Below, in pieces: positions 24,740 to 36,729 of a stretch of 64,000 bases of DNA. Source of the stretch: Datisca glomerata. Lineage: Eukaryota; Streptophyta; Magnoliopsida; Cucurbitales; Datiscaceae. Position 1 is the stretch's first letter, and every line of letters begins with the position of its first letter. A model generated the notes under the pieces. The model was not told where the DNA came from. It worked only from the letters and a program-made list of their open reading frames with translations, and ran no database searches. Location of the stretch: assembly GCA_003255025.1 (NCBI GenBank), contig QANY01000261.1, positions 3,011,390 through 3,075,389 of the forward strand. Direction: 5' to 3'. Position numbers and translations under genes: made by a program.

Positions 24740-25662
24740 AATACATGGTTAATATCATAAAACTCATTTATAATTTGTCTTAAAATTAATTTACCCCTTA
24801 TATTTTATCATCTTCTCTATTGACCCTTCATTTTCTCCATCCATCATCAAATCTCTATGACTATTAAATCGGCACGCCTAATTTTGTTTTTAATTTTACT
24901 CATTTCTTTAACATTATAAGTTATTTATTTTCATATTTTTTAATCCAAAATCAGACACAATTGCATCTCAAATTTCATTGATTTGTCAAAATTTTGACAA
25001 AATCTCCTATAATTTCAACAGCAGTTTGGATTTCATCTCCTTAAGGTTCAATTTTGGTTTTCATCATCATTTTTATTTTTTTCATTCATGAATAAATTGG
25101 GCTATTTTTTCTAATTGATTTTCTACCAATTTTTTTTTTATTTTTCTCCTTTATGAATAAAAATAAAAATGATTGATTTTTACTTTTATTTTTCTCCTTT
25201 ATTTGTTTCTAATTGATTTTTTATTCATGAAGGATAAAAATAAAGATGAAAATTGCTAGAAAATGAATTAGAAAAAATAGCCTAATTTATTCATGAACGA
25301 GAAAATAAAAAATGATTAATGAACACCGAAACTGAACTTTAAGGAGATAAAACCCAAACCGTTACTGAAACTGGAGAAGAATTTGTCAATATTCTGACAA
25401 ATCAACGAAGATGAAGATACGATTATGATTGATTTTGGATGAAAAATATGATAATGAGTACCTTTTAAGGTTGAAGAAAATGGTAAAATTTGAGAAAAAA
25501 ATAGGCATGTGTCGTGCATGTGCCGATTTGATGGTCAATGGGGTAAGTTGATGAATGGAGAAAATTGAAGAACCAATAGGGAAGGAGATAAAGTTTAGGG
25601 GGGTTAAGGATATTTTGGCAGAGTATAAGGGAGTTCCATGATATCAACCATAAAATATATGG
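24740..25662. mobile_element. Large foldback element with ~430-bp arms
   Basis: The left arm (about 24740-25180) and right arm (about 25215-25662) are inverted copies of each other. Matching landmarks, left versus right read on the minus strand, are: atacatggttaatatcat / tattttatggttgatatcat; cttcattttctccatccatc / cttcaattttctccattcatc; catcaaatcggcacgcc / catcaaatcggcaca; attgatttgtcaaaattttg / gttgatttgtcagaatattg; ttcatgaataaattgggctattttttctaa / the same with tta. The centre lies near 25195. The arms carry many substitutions and small indels, so the element is old. Small frames on either strand are by-products. It may be a foldback or MITE-like transposon or an inverted duplication. Transcription through it would give a long hairpin RNA. 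Confidence 0.8.
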
Positions 25663-25854
25663 ACCAAATGTGTTAAAAACTAATCAACTTATATAAGAGT
25701 TATGTTTGGACAGGCCTAAAATATCATTATGCTTCTTTGATTCTCGAGTCTAGATGGTTGGTTACTCGTCATTTCAAGATTTACTGGTAAATACAACTGA
25801 TTGGAAACAAAGTTGATTGATTAATTATGGATTGTCATTCTTTGCAACTTCAAG

Positions 25855-26860
25855 GGGTTGACATCTTCATGTGTCTTTTTATTTAAGGGATTGGCCTCTT
25901 CTTGCGTCTTTTTATTCTTCTCACCCATTGCTTACTTTCATATTGATGGGATGGTAGTGAGCTTTGATCCAGACTCTTTGGTACAGACACTCTTTTTAGA
26001 TTCGGTTGTCTCTTGTGCGATTGCATATGTCTCTCTTTCTGATGTTGAGATTTTAGTTAGTTGGGGTAAGCAGGTTTGGATGTCATTTATTCCCCACACT
26101 CATATTGTTCTCACTTGACACTTATTCCATGTAAGGATTCCTATGGATTTCGCATTACGTGCTCTTGGTTATAAAGAGATATGATGATTTACCATATCTC
26201 TTTATAGAATGTCCTTTCGTAGGTTGTGGGTTGCGGTGTCATGATATCAAGTTGGATGGTAAGTTCTTGTATCTTTGGCATAAGGCAATGTAGATATATT
26301 TTAGAACGCAATTGAAGGCTCTCTGACGGACTTCTATTATTACAATCTACTAGGTGGTGTGTTTCTTTACAACTAAGCCATCTTTGAGGGCAGACAACCT
26401 ATTTTTGCTGAGATCTTTATTAGTGTGGCGTTCTGTTTGTGAGACGGATTCCGAGTGGCATGTTTTGTTCAAGTCCTCCTTCCAGAACCTAGTGTATCTT
26501 AGAAATATTTAACCCCCTCCCCTTTGGGTATGATTAAAGTTAACATAGACGGAACAACTTCTGATACCCCTACCCTTACTGAGTTAAAGGTTGTTTCACT
26601 GTGCACCTTGATGTTTTTACCTTTGAAGTTGAGTTGACTGATGTTGTCCATGCGATTATTTATGTTTAGACTTTTGTTGTAGACACGCGCGGCTAAAGAG
26701 TGATTATGCTTATTTGGTGGTCATTAACGTTAGCGTCGTGCTTGGATAGATGTTTGAGTTTACTGTTTCAGACAAACATCGTTGTACCACACATTTACGA
26801 ATAGTATAACTGAGTTGTAGACTGTTTAGCGTTCAGAGCTCGTAGTAGAGTTAACTTATA
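25855..26860 (+). pseudogene. LINE ORF2 / RNase H remnant
   Basis: The plus strand shows degenerate pieces of the tail of a plant LINE. Around 26200-26480 are readings such as LYLWHKAM and the segment preceding the RNase H domain. From about 26525 the translation gives IKVNIDGTTS, the classic start of the plant RNase H (RVT_3) domain, then DVFTFEVEL (about 26610) and HAIIYV (26650). Stops and frame changes are frequent. It represents a more downstream part of ORF2 than the remnant at 8750-9480. Confidence 0.55.
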
Positions 26861-27545
26861 TGGTGGTGGGCTGCTATAGATTTTTACTATTCTTTTATTT
26901 TTTATAATATTTATAATATGTATTCTTTTAAGTTTTGCTAATTTATCTTTTTCTATTATTATTCGTTGACTATTGTTATTTTATTTTAATGATATGTCAT
27001 ATTGAGTTATATGATATGATTGTTAAGTAGTGTCAATCTAACTGAAATGTATTAATGTATCTATTGATTGTTGTGCCAATAATCTTATAAAATATAATCA
27101 ACTTATATTAGAGTAAATTTTTTTAATTTTCAGATAATTCATTCTCTTATCTATTTGATGTAAAATATATCAAAGATGTCACCATAATATACAATGAGAA
27201 TTTAGTAAACAATATTTTACTCTTTTCTATTAAAGGTGAAGAAAAGAAAATGATAATTAAGTCATGAATCTTATATAATATCATTGATAAAATGAACATG
27301 GTTCCTTCTCCAAAATCTAATAAAGGAAAAATCGATGATGAAAAGGTAACATGTTCTTTAATTGAAGAAGAAAGTCATTATCTGTATAAGATAAATTACA
27401 TTACCAAGTACCATTAATTTTTCTTTTTCACTGAAGAAAGAAGAAGAATCCCTCTGGTGGGTCCCGGACCATCACCAACAAGGCAAGTATAAGAAGCTTT
27501 TCCCACCCAATTGATAATGGTGGATGTACTACAACTCTCTCTTTC

Positions 27546-27547
<2 letters not shown>
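26861..27547. other. Spacer upstream of cyclin gene
   Basis: AT-rich to about 27400, then mixed composition. It probably includes distal promoter of the cyclin gene, but no specific element could be assigned. Confidence 0.35.

Positions 27548-27601
<54 letters not shown>
27548..27601. repeat. (GA)n microsatellite
   Basis: A run of 54 bases of pure GA. It lies about 1.1 kb before the cyclin start codon. GA runs in plant promoters are binding sites for BPC/GAGA-binding proteins in the literature; whether this one is used is unknown. Confidence 0.95.
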
Positions 27602-27604
<3 letters not shown>

Positions 27605-27760
27605 AGGGCTTCCATGTGAAGAGAGAGACAGGTGTTCTAGGAAATAAAGGAGAAAATAAAGAAAGCAAATCTCTCCCAGGCAAAAGTGAGCAGATCGATA
27701 AAGAAATTCGGCAGAGGGAAAGAAGGAAAAGAATGGTAAACTCCATCAGAATGAACTGAA

Positions 27761-27783
27761 TCTCTCTCTCTCTCTCTCTCTCT
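27761..27783. repeat. (TC)n microsatellite
   Basis: A run of about 23 bases of TC, 160 bases after the GA run, in the likely promoter or 5' leader of the cyclin gene. CT-rich tracts are common near plant transcription starts. Confidence 0.9.
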
Positions 27784-28658
27784 TCTGTTCTATTCTGTTC
27801 AGTGCGTGTATTTTATGCTTACACTTATGTAGCTGAAGAAGCAACAAAGACATAGTTTAGGACATACTCCAACAATTTCTGTAAATACTCTATTTACAAA
27901 ACTTGCCCCATCTTTAGCTTGTTGTTGTGCTGAGCTGCTAGTTCCTAAAAAATTGCTCCTCCTATTTGCTCACTTGGACTTGATCTTGTACTCTTTGAGT
28001 TGGGTTATTGACAGATGCTTCACTTTCATATTTCTTGGTTACTTTAACTCTTCTTTGTCTTGCTAAATCTTGCGGTAATTGCTCAAATAAGCTTGATTTT
28101 GCTCTTTAGTTGATTTTTCATGGGCATCCTTTGTTTGACCTTTCTGTTAGCTTCAGTACTTATAAATGTTTGTGGTTTTGTGGTTTCATAATTGATCTGG
28201 GATTCTATCGCTATATCTGCACTTAATGCTCTTTGTTGGGAAAACTTGAGATGGGTAACTATTAGATCTGGTCTCGGTTTGACTAAGAGAAGACTAAATT
28301 GGCGCAAAGCAATACCATGAAATTAAAGTTTGCACATGCAAATTGGGTCTTTCCGAAGTTTTTTCCTAGTGAAATTAATGATATTCCACATGATTTATTT
28401 CTAAATTTTGCTTTAAGGCTGTTGAAATTTGAAATGATGAAAGAATGAGGGGGATTAAAAGAAGAAATTGATGAACTAAAGGGTAATTGTCACTTCAAAT
28501 ATCCTTAAATCAGGCTCAACTGATAACCAATGTGCATCTTTCTTCAACGGTTGCTTTTCATGATGATATTTTCTGTATTAGTTAGCTTAAGAAGAAACCA
28601 TGGAGGAAGGCTGCAAGTCTTTACTTAACATTTGAATCCATTGCAATGCAGCTTGGAG
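27784..28658 (+). promoter_or_regulatory. Probable 5' leader with leader intron of cyclin gene
   Basis: The segment has no coding content. Just before the ATG a strong 3' splice site (ttgcaatgcag, ending at 28651) is followed by only 7 bases of leader, suggesting an intron inside the 5' UTR. The matching donor could not be fixed. Confidence 0.4.
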
Positions 28659-30010
28659 ATGGATCCATTTGCACTCTCTACTGAAAATGTAGCAGAGGTT
28701 TATCTTTATCTGGGGCTGAAAAAACGGCGCAAAGGATCAGGAAATCCACGAGTTCTATCCATTCTTTCTTCTCTATTGGAGAGATCTGTTCAAAAAAATG
28801 AACTATTATTGGAGACATCTCAGAGCAAAGATGTCATTACAATATTCCATGGATTAAGAGCTCCTTCTTTGAGCATACGGGAATACATTGATCGCATCTT
28901 TAAGTATTTCTGCTGCAGCCCATCATGCTTTGTTGTTGCACACATCTATGTGGATAGATTTCTTCGTTGCACGGATGTTAAATTAACTTCCCTTAATGTT
29001 CATCGGCTACTCATTACAAGCATAATGCTGGCCGCAAAATTCATTGATGATGCGTAAGTCCTAATCCACAGAATTATATGCACTTTCTTCAGTTTTAATC
29101 CGACTATAGAGTCTAAAGTTACTTAAGTTAAAACGTTTGGAGTCCGTTTATTTGAAGCATTTTGTTGGAGTTATAGACGTACAATGGTGAGTTTGCGAGT
29201 ACTTTGTGTGAAAGCACTTCAGTGTATTAAAAAATCCAGTTTAAATCACATTTATTTGATAAATATTGTAGTTTGAAGCACAATTTGGTATTAAAAAACA
29301 CTTTTACAGGAATACCTATTTAAGTGATTCCTTAAAATGCTTCAAATACACATAAATACCTACTCTTGAGTGCTTCATACAAATATGGATATGAAATGAT
29401 TGTCAACAAAACTAATGTTATTTTTAGTGTATAAAACTATTTCTAGTCACGAGCACTCCCAAATACACCATTAGTCATCCCTTTCTTCCTGAATATCGAT
29501 GCATAACAATTCAACATACTTTGAGTGAGTTTAGCTAGGAGTGCTTTGCTTGAAAGTAGTTAAATACATTAAAGACTCTACTTTAAATCATATATATGTC
29601 ACTAAAAACACTGCCACAAAAAAATAAATATTCAAGTATTTCTTAAAATGCTTGAAGTTACAGATAAACACATACTCAAGTGTTCAATACAGTTCATCCT
29701 TTCATATGGCTTTGATTGCATGAATTGAACTTGAATATGTTTTTGCAGATTCTTCAACAATGCATACTATGCCAAGGTGGGTGGAGTAAGCACCGGAGAA
29801 CTAAACAGATTGGAGATGAAGTTCTTGTTTAGTATTGACTTCAGGCTTCACATATGTGTAGATACTTTTGGGAAATATTGTTCCCAACTGGAAGGAGAAG
29901 CTGCTGCTGCAGAAATGCTTCAGATTGAAAGCCCAATCAAAGGCTGTGGAATTAAGGAGAACTGGTCTAGTAAAGATGGCTCTGCTTGTGCTCCTACAAT
30001 TGCTAGATAA
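28659..30010 (+). CDS. CYCU3-1: U-type (P-type) cyclin, cyclin-U3-1-like
   Basis: Two exons, 28659-29053 and 29749-30010, join in frame across a GT-AG intron (codon GC|A) to give 218 aa. The cyclin box core covers about residues 70-165, with the family marks REYIDRIFKY, CSPSCFVVAHIYVDRFL, LNVHRLLITSIMLAAKFIDD, FFNNAYYAKVGGVSTGELN and LEMKFLFSIDF. The N-terminus (MDPFALSTENVAEVYLYLGL) and the C-terminal end in TIAR resemble Arabidopsis cyclin-U3-1 (CYCP1;1) more than the U1, U2 or U4 groups. P/U cyclins resemble yeast Pho80 and partner CDKA; phosphate or proliferation roles are known for some members. An alternative upstream TTG codon was discounted because it lies before the splice acceptor. 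The gene runs toward the DAR GTPase gene (tail to tail). Confidence 0.92.
29150..29715 (+). repeat. Pair of related repeats inside the cyclin intron
   Basis: Two segments (about 29180-29390 and 29525-29700) share the order gagtnctttgngtgaaag, tttaaatca, aaaacac, cttaaaatgctt, and actc-agtg-tca. They look like two diverged copies of one non-autonomous element or a tandem duplication. Similar wording occurs near 8250-8340. They are removed by splicing. Confidence 0.5.
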
Positions 30011-30782
30011 TTTGAACCATTAGAAAAATGTATCATAGTCTTGCATTCCCTTCTATTCATTTGATAGATTTCATTTTCGATATATGTCGTAGGCAGTTGA
30101 ATGAAGTTGAATGAATACGTATTCTCGAGAAAATGAAGCTGCATGTGTGATTTGATGTTGTAATTTTGTCTTTATCTTTCAATCTTTCAAGGACTTTAGT
30201 CTCCTTTTGGATGAGTTATGTTTTCTGTATAGCCATTGAACAGAAGCCTTAAACCGGTTTAGTAGGCTTTTTGAGAAGTTGACCAATAGATCAATTCAAT
30301 AATCTTGATCTAATTGTCTATTGTTCACCCGACACCATTGCCTTGGTACACAACACACTTAATCTAATTTTAACTGATTTTGAAAATTACTTTTAAACAT
30401 TTTTTTAAATAAAATTATACTAAATCACTTTTTAAATACGTTTAACTATCTAACACATTTCTGATATCATATTTTTTTTAAATAATTATTTTTTCAAATC
30501 AAGAACCGGACATGTCCGGAGTCCCACCCAAACACTGAAAAAGTAAAGTTTCAAGGGACGATTTCATACTAACGATCTGAGTCACATGGTTTACAAAAGT
30601 ATTGTACATGATGAGGTCAGCTCATAGAGTAGTACAAAGAAGGTGTAATGCTTACAATAATATATGGTTACATAATGAAATTAACAGTAAGATATGATGC
30701 TTACATACACTTCATATATGCTTGTTGACCAGTGATCATTTCAACTTTTGTCTCTACTGAGGATTTCTATATGTCTTGTTTT
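30011..30782. other. Shared 3' spacer between cyclin (+) and DAR GTPase (-)
   Basis: The two genes converge here, so both 3' UTRs and terminators lie in these 770 bases. An AT-rich core occupies 30360-30500. No other gene seen. Confidence 0.6.
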
Positions 30783-33700
30783 TCATGTGGACCTAGGAGG
30801 CCTCTCCAAAGCAATCCAACCAAACCTTCCTTTTCGAAAATCTGATAAAATGCGGAAGGCCGCCTGATGCGAGTCTCCATTGAACAAGTGAGCTGCCAGC
30901 TTCTGAACAAATCTGTAATCCAATATAAACGAATAACCAAATCTATTTCAGTGTCTTAAACAAATCGGGTTTTGGTTTTAGGGTAGGGGAGCCGTGCGGT
31001 TGATGGTGGGGAGGGGCGATAGAGGGGTGTCATTTCAGAAAGATAACAATAGATTACCACAGAAAGACGTACGTTTTACCACAGTGACCATCGACATCAA
31101 TCTTGTAGCGGTTTTGAAGAGGTTTTATACCTGTGGAGTACACACGATTGTTAAGAGTTGTCTATAATGAGAAAAAGATCTTTACCTTTATTGTTCATTT
31201 CCATTTTTTACCATCAAAGCCTGATTTCTTTGTCTCTTCTCGGGTTAAGGAGAAATACTTTTATGCAGAGATGATATCTACTACTTCATAGAGCAGTATG
31301 GAAGAACTGATTGGCCATTACAAAACCAGGTCAGCGGCATCAAAGAACCTAGACAGACAGGTTATTATCACACTGGAGATATTTCTCGTAAATGATAGGA
31401 TTATGTTAGGTATGGACCAATGATCTACATTTAATGGTCCAGATCCATTTCAGAAAAAAAAATTATTTTGGACAAAATGTATAGAAATGGGTGAAATACA
31501 AATCGAAACGCAATATGAAGTTGATTGCCTAATTATACTAACTTGATCCCCTCATGTTGGTAGGGAATGTGAGAGAATCGAAATCTGCTGACATGTATCC
31601 TATCAGGCTGTTGGCCTAAAAATTGTTATTTTGAGAATGTAATGTGGAATAAGATGTCCAAAGCAGAATACAAAAAATTATATATTGTTTAGTTACGCCT
31701 GCGAGCCCGTCTTCTAGATTTCAAAGAAGATCAGATTACCATATTAGGACAGAGAACTTTTTAATAAAAAAGAAGTGCAAGAAAATATCAAACCAAGATA
31801 ATAGTTAAAACTGCACAACCTCAACTAAAGATACTGAGTTCCCAGAAATGCCCATGGGAGAAAGAGAAATGACGAAAGAAAAGGAGCAAAATTCTCTTCC
31901 CCACTTTCTCATCCCAATGGAATGTGGAAAGAAGGTTTCAAACTGAAATGGGAATATCGTAGAGATCTTGGCATCACATTCCTATCATAGATTCCGCACC
32001 AAATGTGAGTCGAGTAGTTAAGATAACAAACAAGGTTATTATATATATGATACTTACCAACGGATGGAATCTTTGTCAGCATCTGAACAAGGATTGCAGC
32101 AACATCAGCAGCGTCATAGGATCTCTCTCCAATATCATCACATATAGCAAGCTTGATTGCAGCTGCCTGATCACTTATCCGCATAGGAATTATACCAGGG
32201 GAGTCCAGCAACTCCAGCTCATTGCCAAATCGAACCCACCTTTTACAGGATCAAGAAAATTGATATTAAAAAATGAGATATATTTTAATGTACTTTTTTC
32301 TATAATTCAGGGTGCCGAGAGGCCCTAGTGTTCTTGGAGTATCTGATCAATCCTCAATAAATATTTAACTTCTTTCTTTCCTGTTCGTGATTCAATGGCA
32401 CATAAAAAATTAATATTTTGATAAATCACCAGAGGAACGTAATTTAAGAACTCCAGAAACTTTCACATATTCATTATGATATATTTAAGGATTTTCAAAT
32501 TGGTAGGATCCAAAAGTCATACTTCTGAGGGATGAAACCATTTGGCACATAAAAATCTCGAACTCCACAGAAAGCTGCTTCTACATTCCACTCTCCCTCT
32601 CCCAGTCCGCGATTGAACATTTCAATGGCATTTTAGTTTAAAATAAATATACATACTTCAATACTCTAGTGACACCAGGTCTAGGAGCTGCAGGACACAT
32701 TCGTCGCTTCAGTAAGCGGTTGATCAAAGACGATTTCCCAACATTTGGATAGCCAACTATACCCGCACGGATCTGTCCAAGGGTAACGATATCATTTTGC
32801 ATATATCATTAAAATGCGTTTTTGTCAAGGAAAAAGTTTATATACTAAATACTTCCATACATTCTGTTCACAACTCTGTGCTAGGATCAATTTCATATAG
32901 CTATTTGGTGTGCTACTTAGCTAATAGTTACACAACCCAAATGAAGAATGTTGGCCCTAAGTCAGACTACCTCCTATATTTATTTATGTGTCTCTCTACA
33001 GCTATGTGATGTCTAAATCAACATGGCAGATACCACCCATGAATTAGGAAATGCCTTGACAGACTAATAACAATGGTACAAAGTCAGACTAAATTTTCAC
33101 CATAGAAGTGTTAAGAGATATTACATTACATTCGGAACTTTCAGTAAAAGAAATATGCCTCAAGACAGTCAAAGGTATTTGAATTTGATGAATTAGTAAA
33201 TATATTTCATTCTCATCCAATTTTTTTTAAAGAAGGAAATGAGAATGAAGAGAGAAGAGCGCGTAAAATATAGTGTAAAAACTCATAAGAAAATGTGCAC
33301 GAAAAGGGGTATTTCTGAAAAGAGCACTTTATAACCAACAGAAGTACAAAACCTATAAAAGCAAGGTAGAGTGCTGATATTCTATTGTTCTGAGGAACCC
33401 ACCGGACGAGGTAGTAGTCCCTTAGCTTTACGTTTGACATTGACTCCAGCTGCTAATGCCTTTGCGAGCCGACCTAACTTCATTGTGCCCTGTACTTGCG
33501 AAATGAGAGCAATTGGTTTTGTTATAAATTTCAACCTAAAAAAACAAGCAGAAGAGATTCATTTGTTTAGATACCATTCCAAGCTGTCCATTAGAAAATA
33601 CAACTTTTATTCCCTGCCTTGCATAATATGATGCCCAAGCATTCCGGTCTGCTGTAGATATCATGTCTTCTCTATTCAACACTAAAATTCTTTTCCTATT

Positions 33701-35146
33701 ACCAATCCATGCATCCATCTATTACGAAGTCACAAAATTGTTATAGTCAAAATCATGAGTTAGCTCCTCCGTAATATTTGAGACAATTTAATTGTGGGAC
33801 AGAGAAGCTTTTTCTGGTAAAGGTGTCTCAGTAATATTCACTAATGTTTTAAAGTAAAGCAACTAAAATAGTCATATCTGCCAAAAAGAGTAACGTTTTT
33901 ACATATCGGTTCATTCACAACTATATAAACACACATTGAAAAATTTTTGAATCTACCAAACAATAAATGATTAAACCTGGGGATGACTTGTAGACATGGG
34001 TATTCTTGCATCTCGAATTTCTATCACAACATCGATCAACTTGATTTGTTCCTTAAGTTCTTTCTCTGTTTTTGCCATATGACCAGGATACCACTGTCAA
34101 TTACCAGCAAGGAACATGTATGTTAGCCATTGATTTCCCAGTGGAAAGTTTATCCTACAACCGTCTTCTAGTTGCAATTGCATTCTAGAATACATTTCAA
34201 TCTTACCTGAACAGGACGCAGTGCCTTTGTCCAGTGATAAAGATCAGCATCCAGATCAACCCAATCACCATCTGCTTCACAGCCATCAAACTCTCCATTG
34301 GAATTGACACTCACATACTCGTACAAATTTGGAGTTCTTCCTCCAACAATCTAAAAGGCATTAACATTCTCACTGACATTAAATGGAGAACAATTACGAG
34401 CTCCAGCAAAAGCAATTATAGAATAACAGTTACCGAAGTAACTAGTAACTGGAGTCAATTCATCAGATCAATTAAACTGGCAACCCAAAAGAGTATTTGT
34501 TCGCATTAAGTTAGGTCCACATAACTTATTTTTCTAAAGGAACAAACAGCAACAAAAAGCTTAAAGAGATTGCATATCTTAGATTTAAGAGAAACCTAAC
34601 GCAGTCTTAGTTTTAATGATTTCTCAATAAAGCGCCAGGCTTCTAATTAGAGCACAGGATGTCCAGATTGAGCTAGCACGCCAATCTGTTACTAGGAACG
34701 TGTAGGCAAAAATATACAAGAGACTTCAATTCTACAAATTAACTTTCCAGGACTGGAAAGAATCCTCCAATCAAATGTGCTTAACATTAACCTCCATTTA
34801 GAGCTCCCAAGTATTTCAATAAAAGGAAAGGAATCACTGTAAGAAATAAGATAAGCCTCTCTTCTATACTCTATTTTCTCGGCAGCCAAACGAAAAGCAG
34901 AATAACAACTGAATTCAAGAAAAATATTAAGCTGACAAGGTAAATGTAAGCCAATATATGTGAAACTTTATTCATATAAACCTAGTAGAGGTTGGCAATT
35001 CTTGCCTGAATGGTAGGCGCTGGGTACGAAATAGACGTGGTAGCTGCTAGGGATTTTTGGGACGTTCTGCTTCGGTGAACAAAGTCTTCCCGGATTGTAG
35101 AAGTTCCGGGAAGCCATAGCCCCGAAAGCTGAACACTGACGGCCAT
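30783..35146 (-). CDS. DGP3: DAR GTPase 3, chloroplastic (YlqF/RbgA family)
   Basis: Nine exons on the minus strand: 35146-35006, 34350-34207, 34093-33977, 33718-33575, 33489-33403, 32772-32657, 32239-32058, 31130-31073 and 30912-30783. They join in frame to 372 aa. The order of GTPase motifs is circularly permuted, as in the YlqF/RbgA family: DAR at residues 123-125 (name motif), G4 as NRED at 149-152, G1 P-loop GYPNVGKSS at 218-226, G3 DSPG at 262-265. The C-terminal part ([20 protein letters not shown]) is the family's RNA-contacting helical domain. The first 50 or so residues are Ser/Thr-rich without homology and fit a plastid transit peptide. RbgA-type enzymes mature the large ribosomal subunit; the plastid homologue is presumed to do so in chloroplasts. 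Intron 1 uses a GC donor (CAG|GCAAGA). Other introns are GT-AG. The start is the ATG at 35146. Confidence 0.94.
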
Positions 35147-36670
35147 TACTGTCTTGTTCAACAAGATGAGAATCGAGATAAACTAGGCCCGAGCTACGCT
35201 GAATTTGCTTCGAGCAGTCCAACCGCAGCATCGATGGGTCGAATCAGTCCAGCCCAAGTTTTTATATATCTGGCCCATCGAAATTTTCAGGGGAAGCAAC
35301 ATTTTGAGCCGAACATTGACAAAAAATAAATATACAAAAGAAAAGAAAGGAAAAAAAGAGAGAGAGAATAAATTGACCAGTAATTACACAGATGTTTCTT
35401 GCTCTTAATAAATTAATGTAAAACGTCAATAATGTTATTTCAATTCAATATTTTACTATTTTGTGATCAAATAATTTCAAATTTCAGAAAAAAATAATTC
35501 TACTCAAATTATAACTTATAAGCAAATAAAATTAGGAATATATATATAAAGGATCTAACTGTAGCAATTTCAATGAAAGGGTAAGTGAGAGTGATTTCAG
35601 AAAAATGTATTATGCACTAATGTGTTGTCTACATGAAACTCAAGGGATATTAATGTAGATTTTGAAAGTAGAAGTGATGTTTATATAGTTACGTTTTGAA
35701 ACTTACACGTATACTTTGTTCTACATTCACTTTTCTTACAAAAACTTCATATAAATTTTGCTTCCTAAACGACCCTCATTACTTGGCTCACATGTATGTG
35801 AATAAAAAATAAAAAAAAATTCTCGAATACGTTTTGTAGTTTGCTTAAATATAAAAACACTCATTTAATTAAAAAATAATAAATAAGTCTATTCTTTTAA
35901 AAAATATGTTAGTTTAGATGTAAAAATATAATATTATCCTTATAATCAATCTAATTTGACCGTTTTTTAACATGAAACATAAGACGACCTGAGTTTTTCG
36001 GGTTTATGTGAAATCTAATTTGAACATTAAAAGAAATTAATTTTAATGTTTTCATAATTGAAAAAAATTAGAGGCAATTTTGATATTACGTGTTAGTTGA
36101 ACATAGTTAAATTCAAATTTAACAATTGTGGATTTTTTATCACTAAAACCTAATATGAGTTGATGTCTCACTTATTTTTCAAACTATAAGAATATTCGTG
36201 TTATTTAAACAAATTACATGAGATCTCAAATAAAATTTATCTAAAATGTACTGGGATGTCAATTAGAGAGACAATTAGTATCTTTAATGAGTGAGTTTTG
36301 TACAATTTTTCAAATTAAAAAATGTGTCCGTATAATTAAGTTAAAGTAAATTTAACAAGGTCGATAACCCTTATTAATTATAACAAACATAACTTGTAAT
36401 TTCGTAATTGACTTTATAGAACTATATTACTATACTATACTAGTAGGTACTACGCCTTTGAGTAGTCCTTAACTTGTCGGCGGAGTAATCAAAGTTGCAT
36501 TCTTCAAGTTTCACACTGCAGTAATTAAATAGAGTTGAACTGAAGAAGCTTCCCACGGGCCTTCGCCTTCCCCATACACAAAATTAATGTCTAATAGCTT
36601 TGTCAACATTCATCAGATTCTCTTCCCCCCCATACCGTATTTGCAGCCATTTTTATCTGCTCAATGCTCT
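35147..36670. other. DAR GTPase promoter and spacer
   Basis: Bases 35147-35300 are GC-richer and are likely the 5' UTR and core promoter of the minus-strand gene. From 35400 the DNA is AT-rich with no coding potential. No TATA box could be assigned with confidence. Confidence 0.4.
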
Positions 36671-36671
36671 T

Positions 36672-36674
<3 letters not shown>

Positions 36675-36726
<52 letters not shown>
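36675..36726. repeat. (CT)n microsatellite
   Basis: An unbroken run of 26 CT units. Frames through it encode only Ser-Leu repeats and are not genes. Confidence 0.95.

Positions 36727-36729
<3 letters not shown>

Noticed and set aside
28632..28658. Nine extra N-terminal codons for the cyclin
   Set aside because: They would start at TTG and lie before a strong splice acceptor ending at 28651, so they are intron and leader sequence.
35147..35164. Upstream in-frame start of the DAR GTPase (TTG at 35164)
   Set aside because: It is TTG, not ATG. The ATG at 35146 is the first proper start and gives MAVS, matching the family's start.
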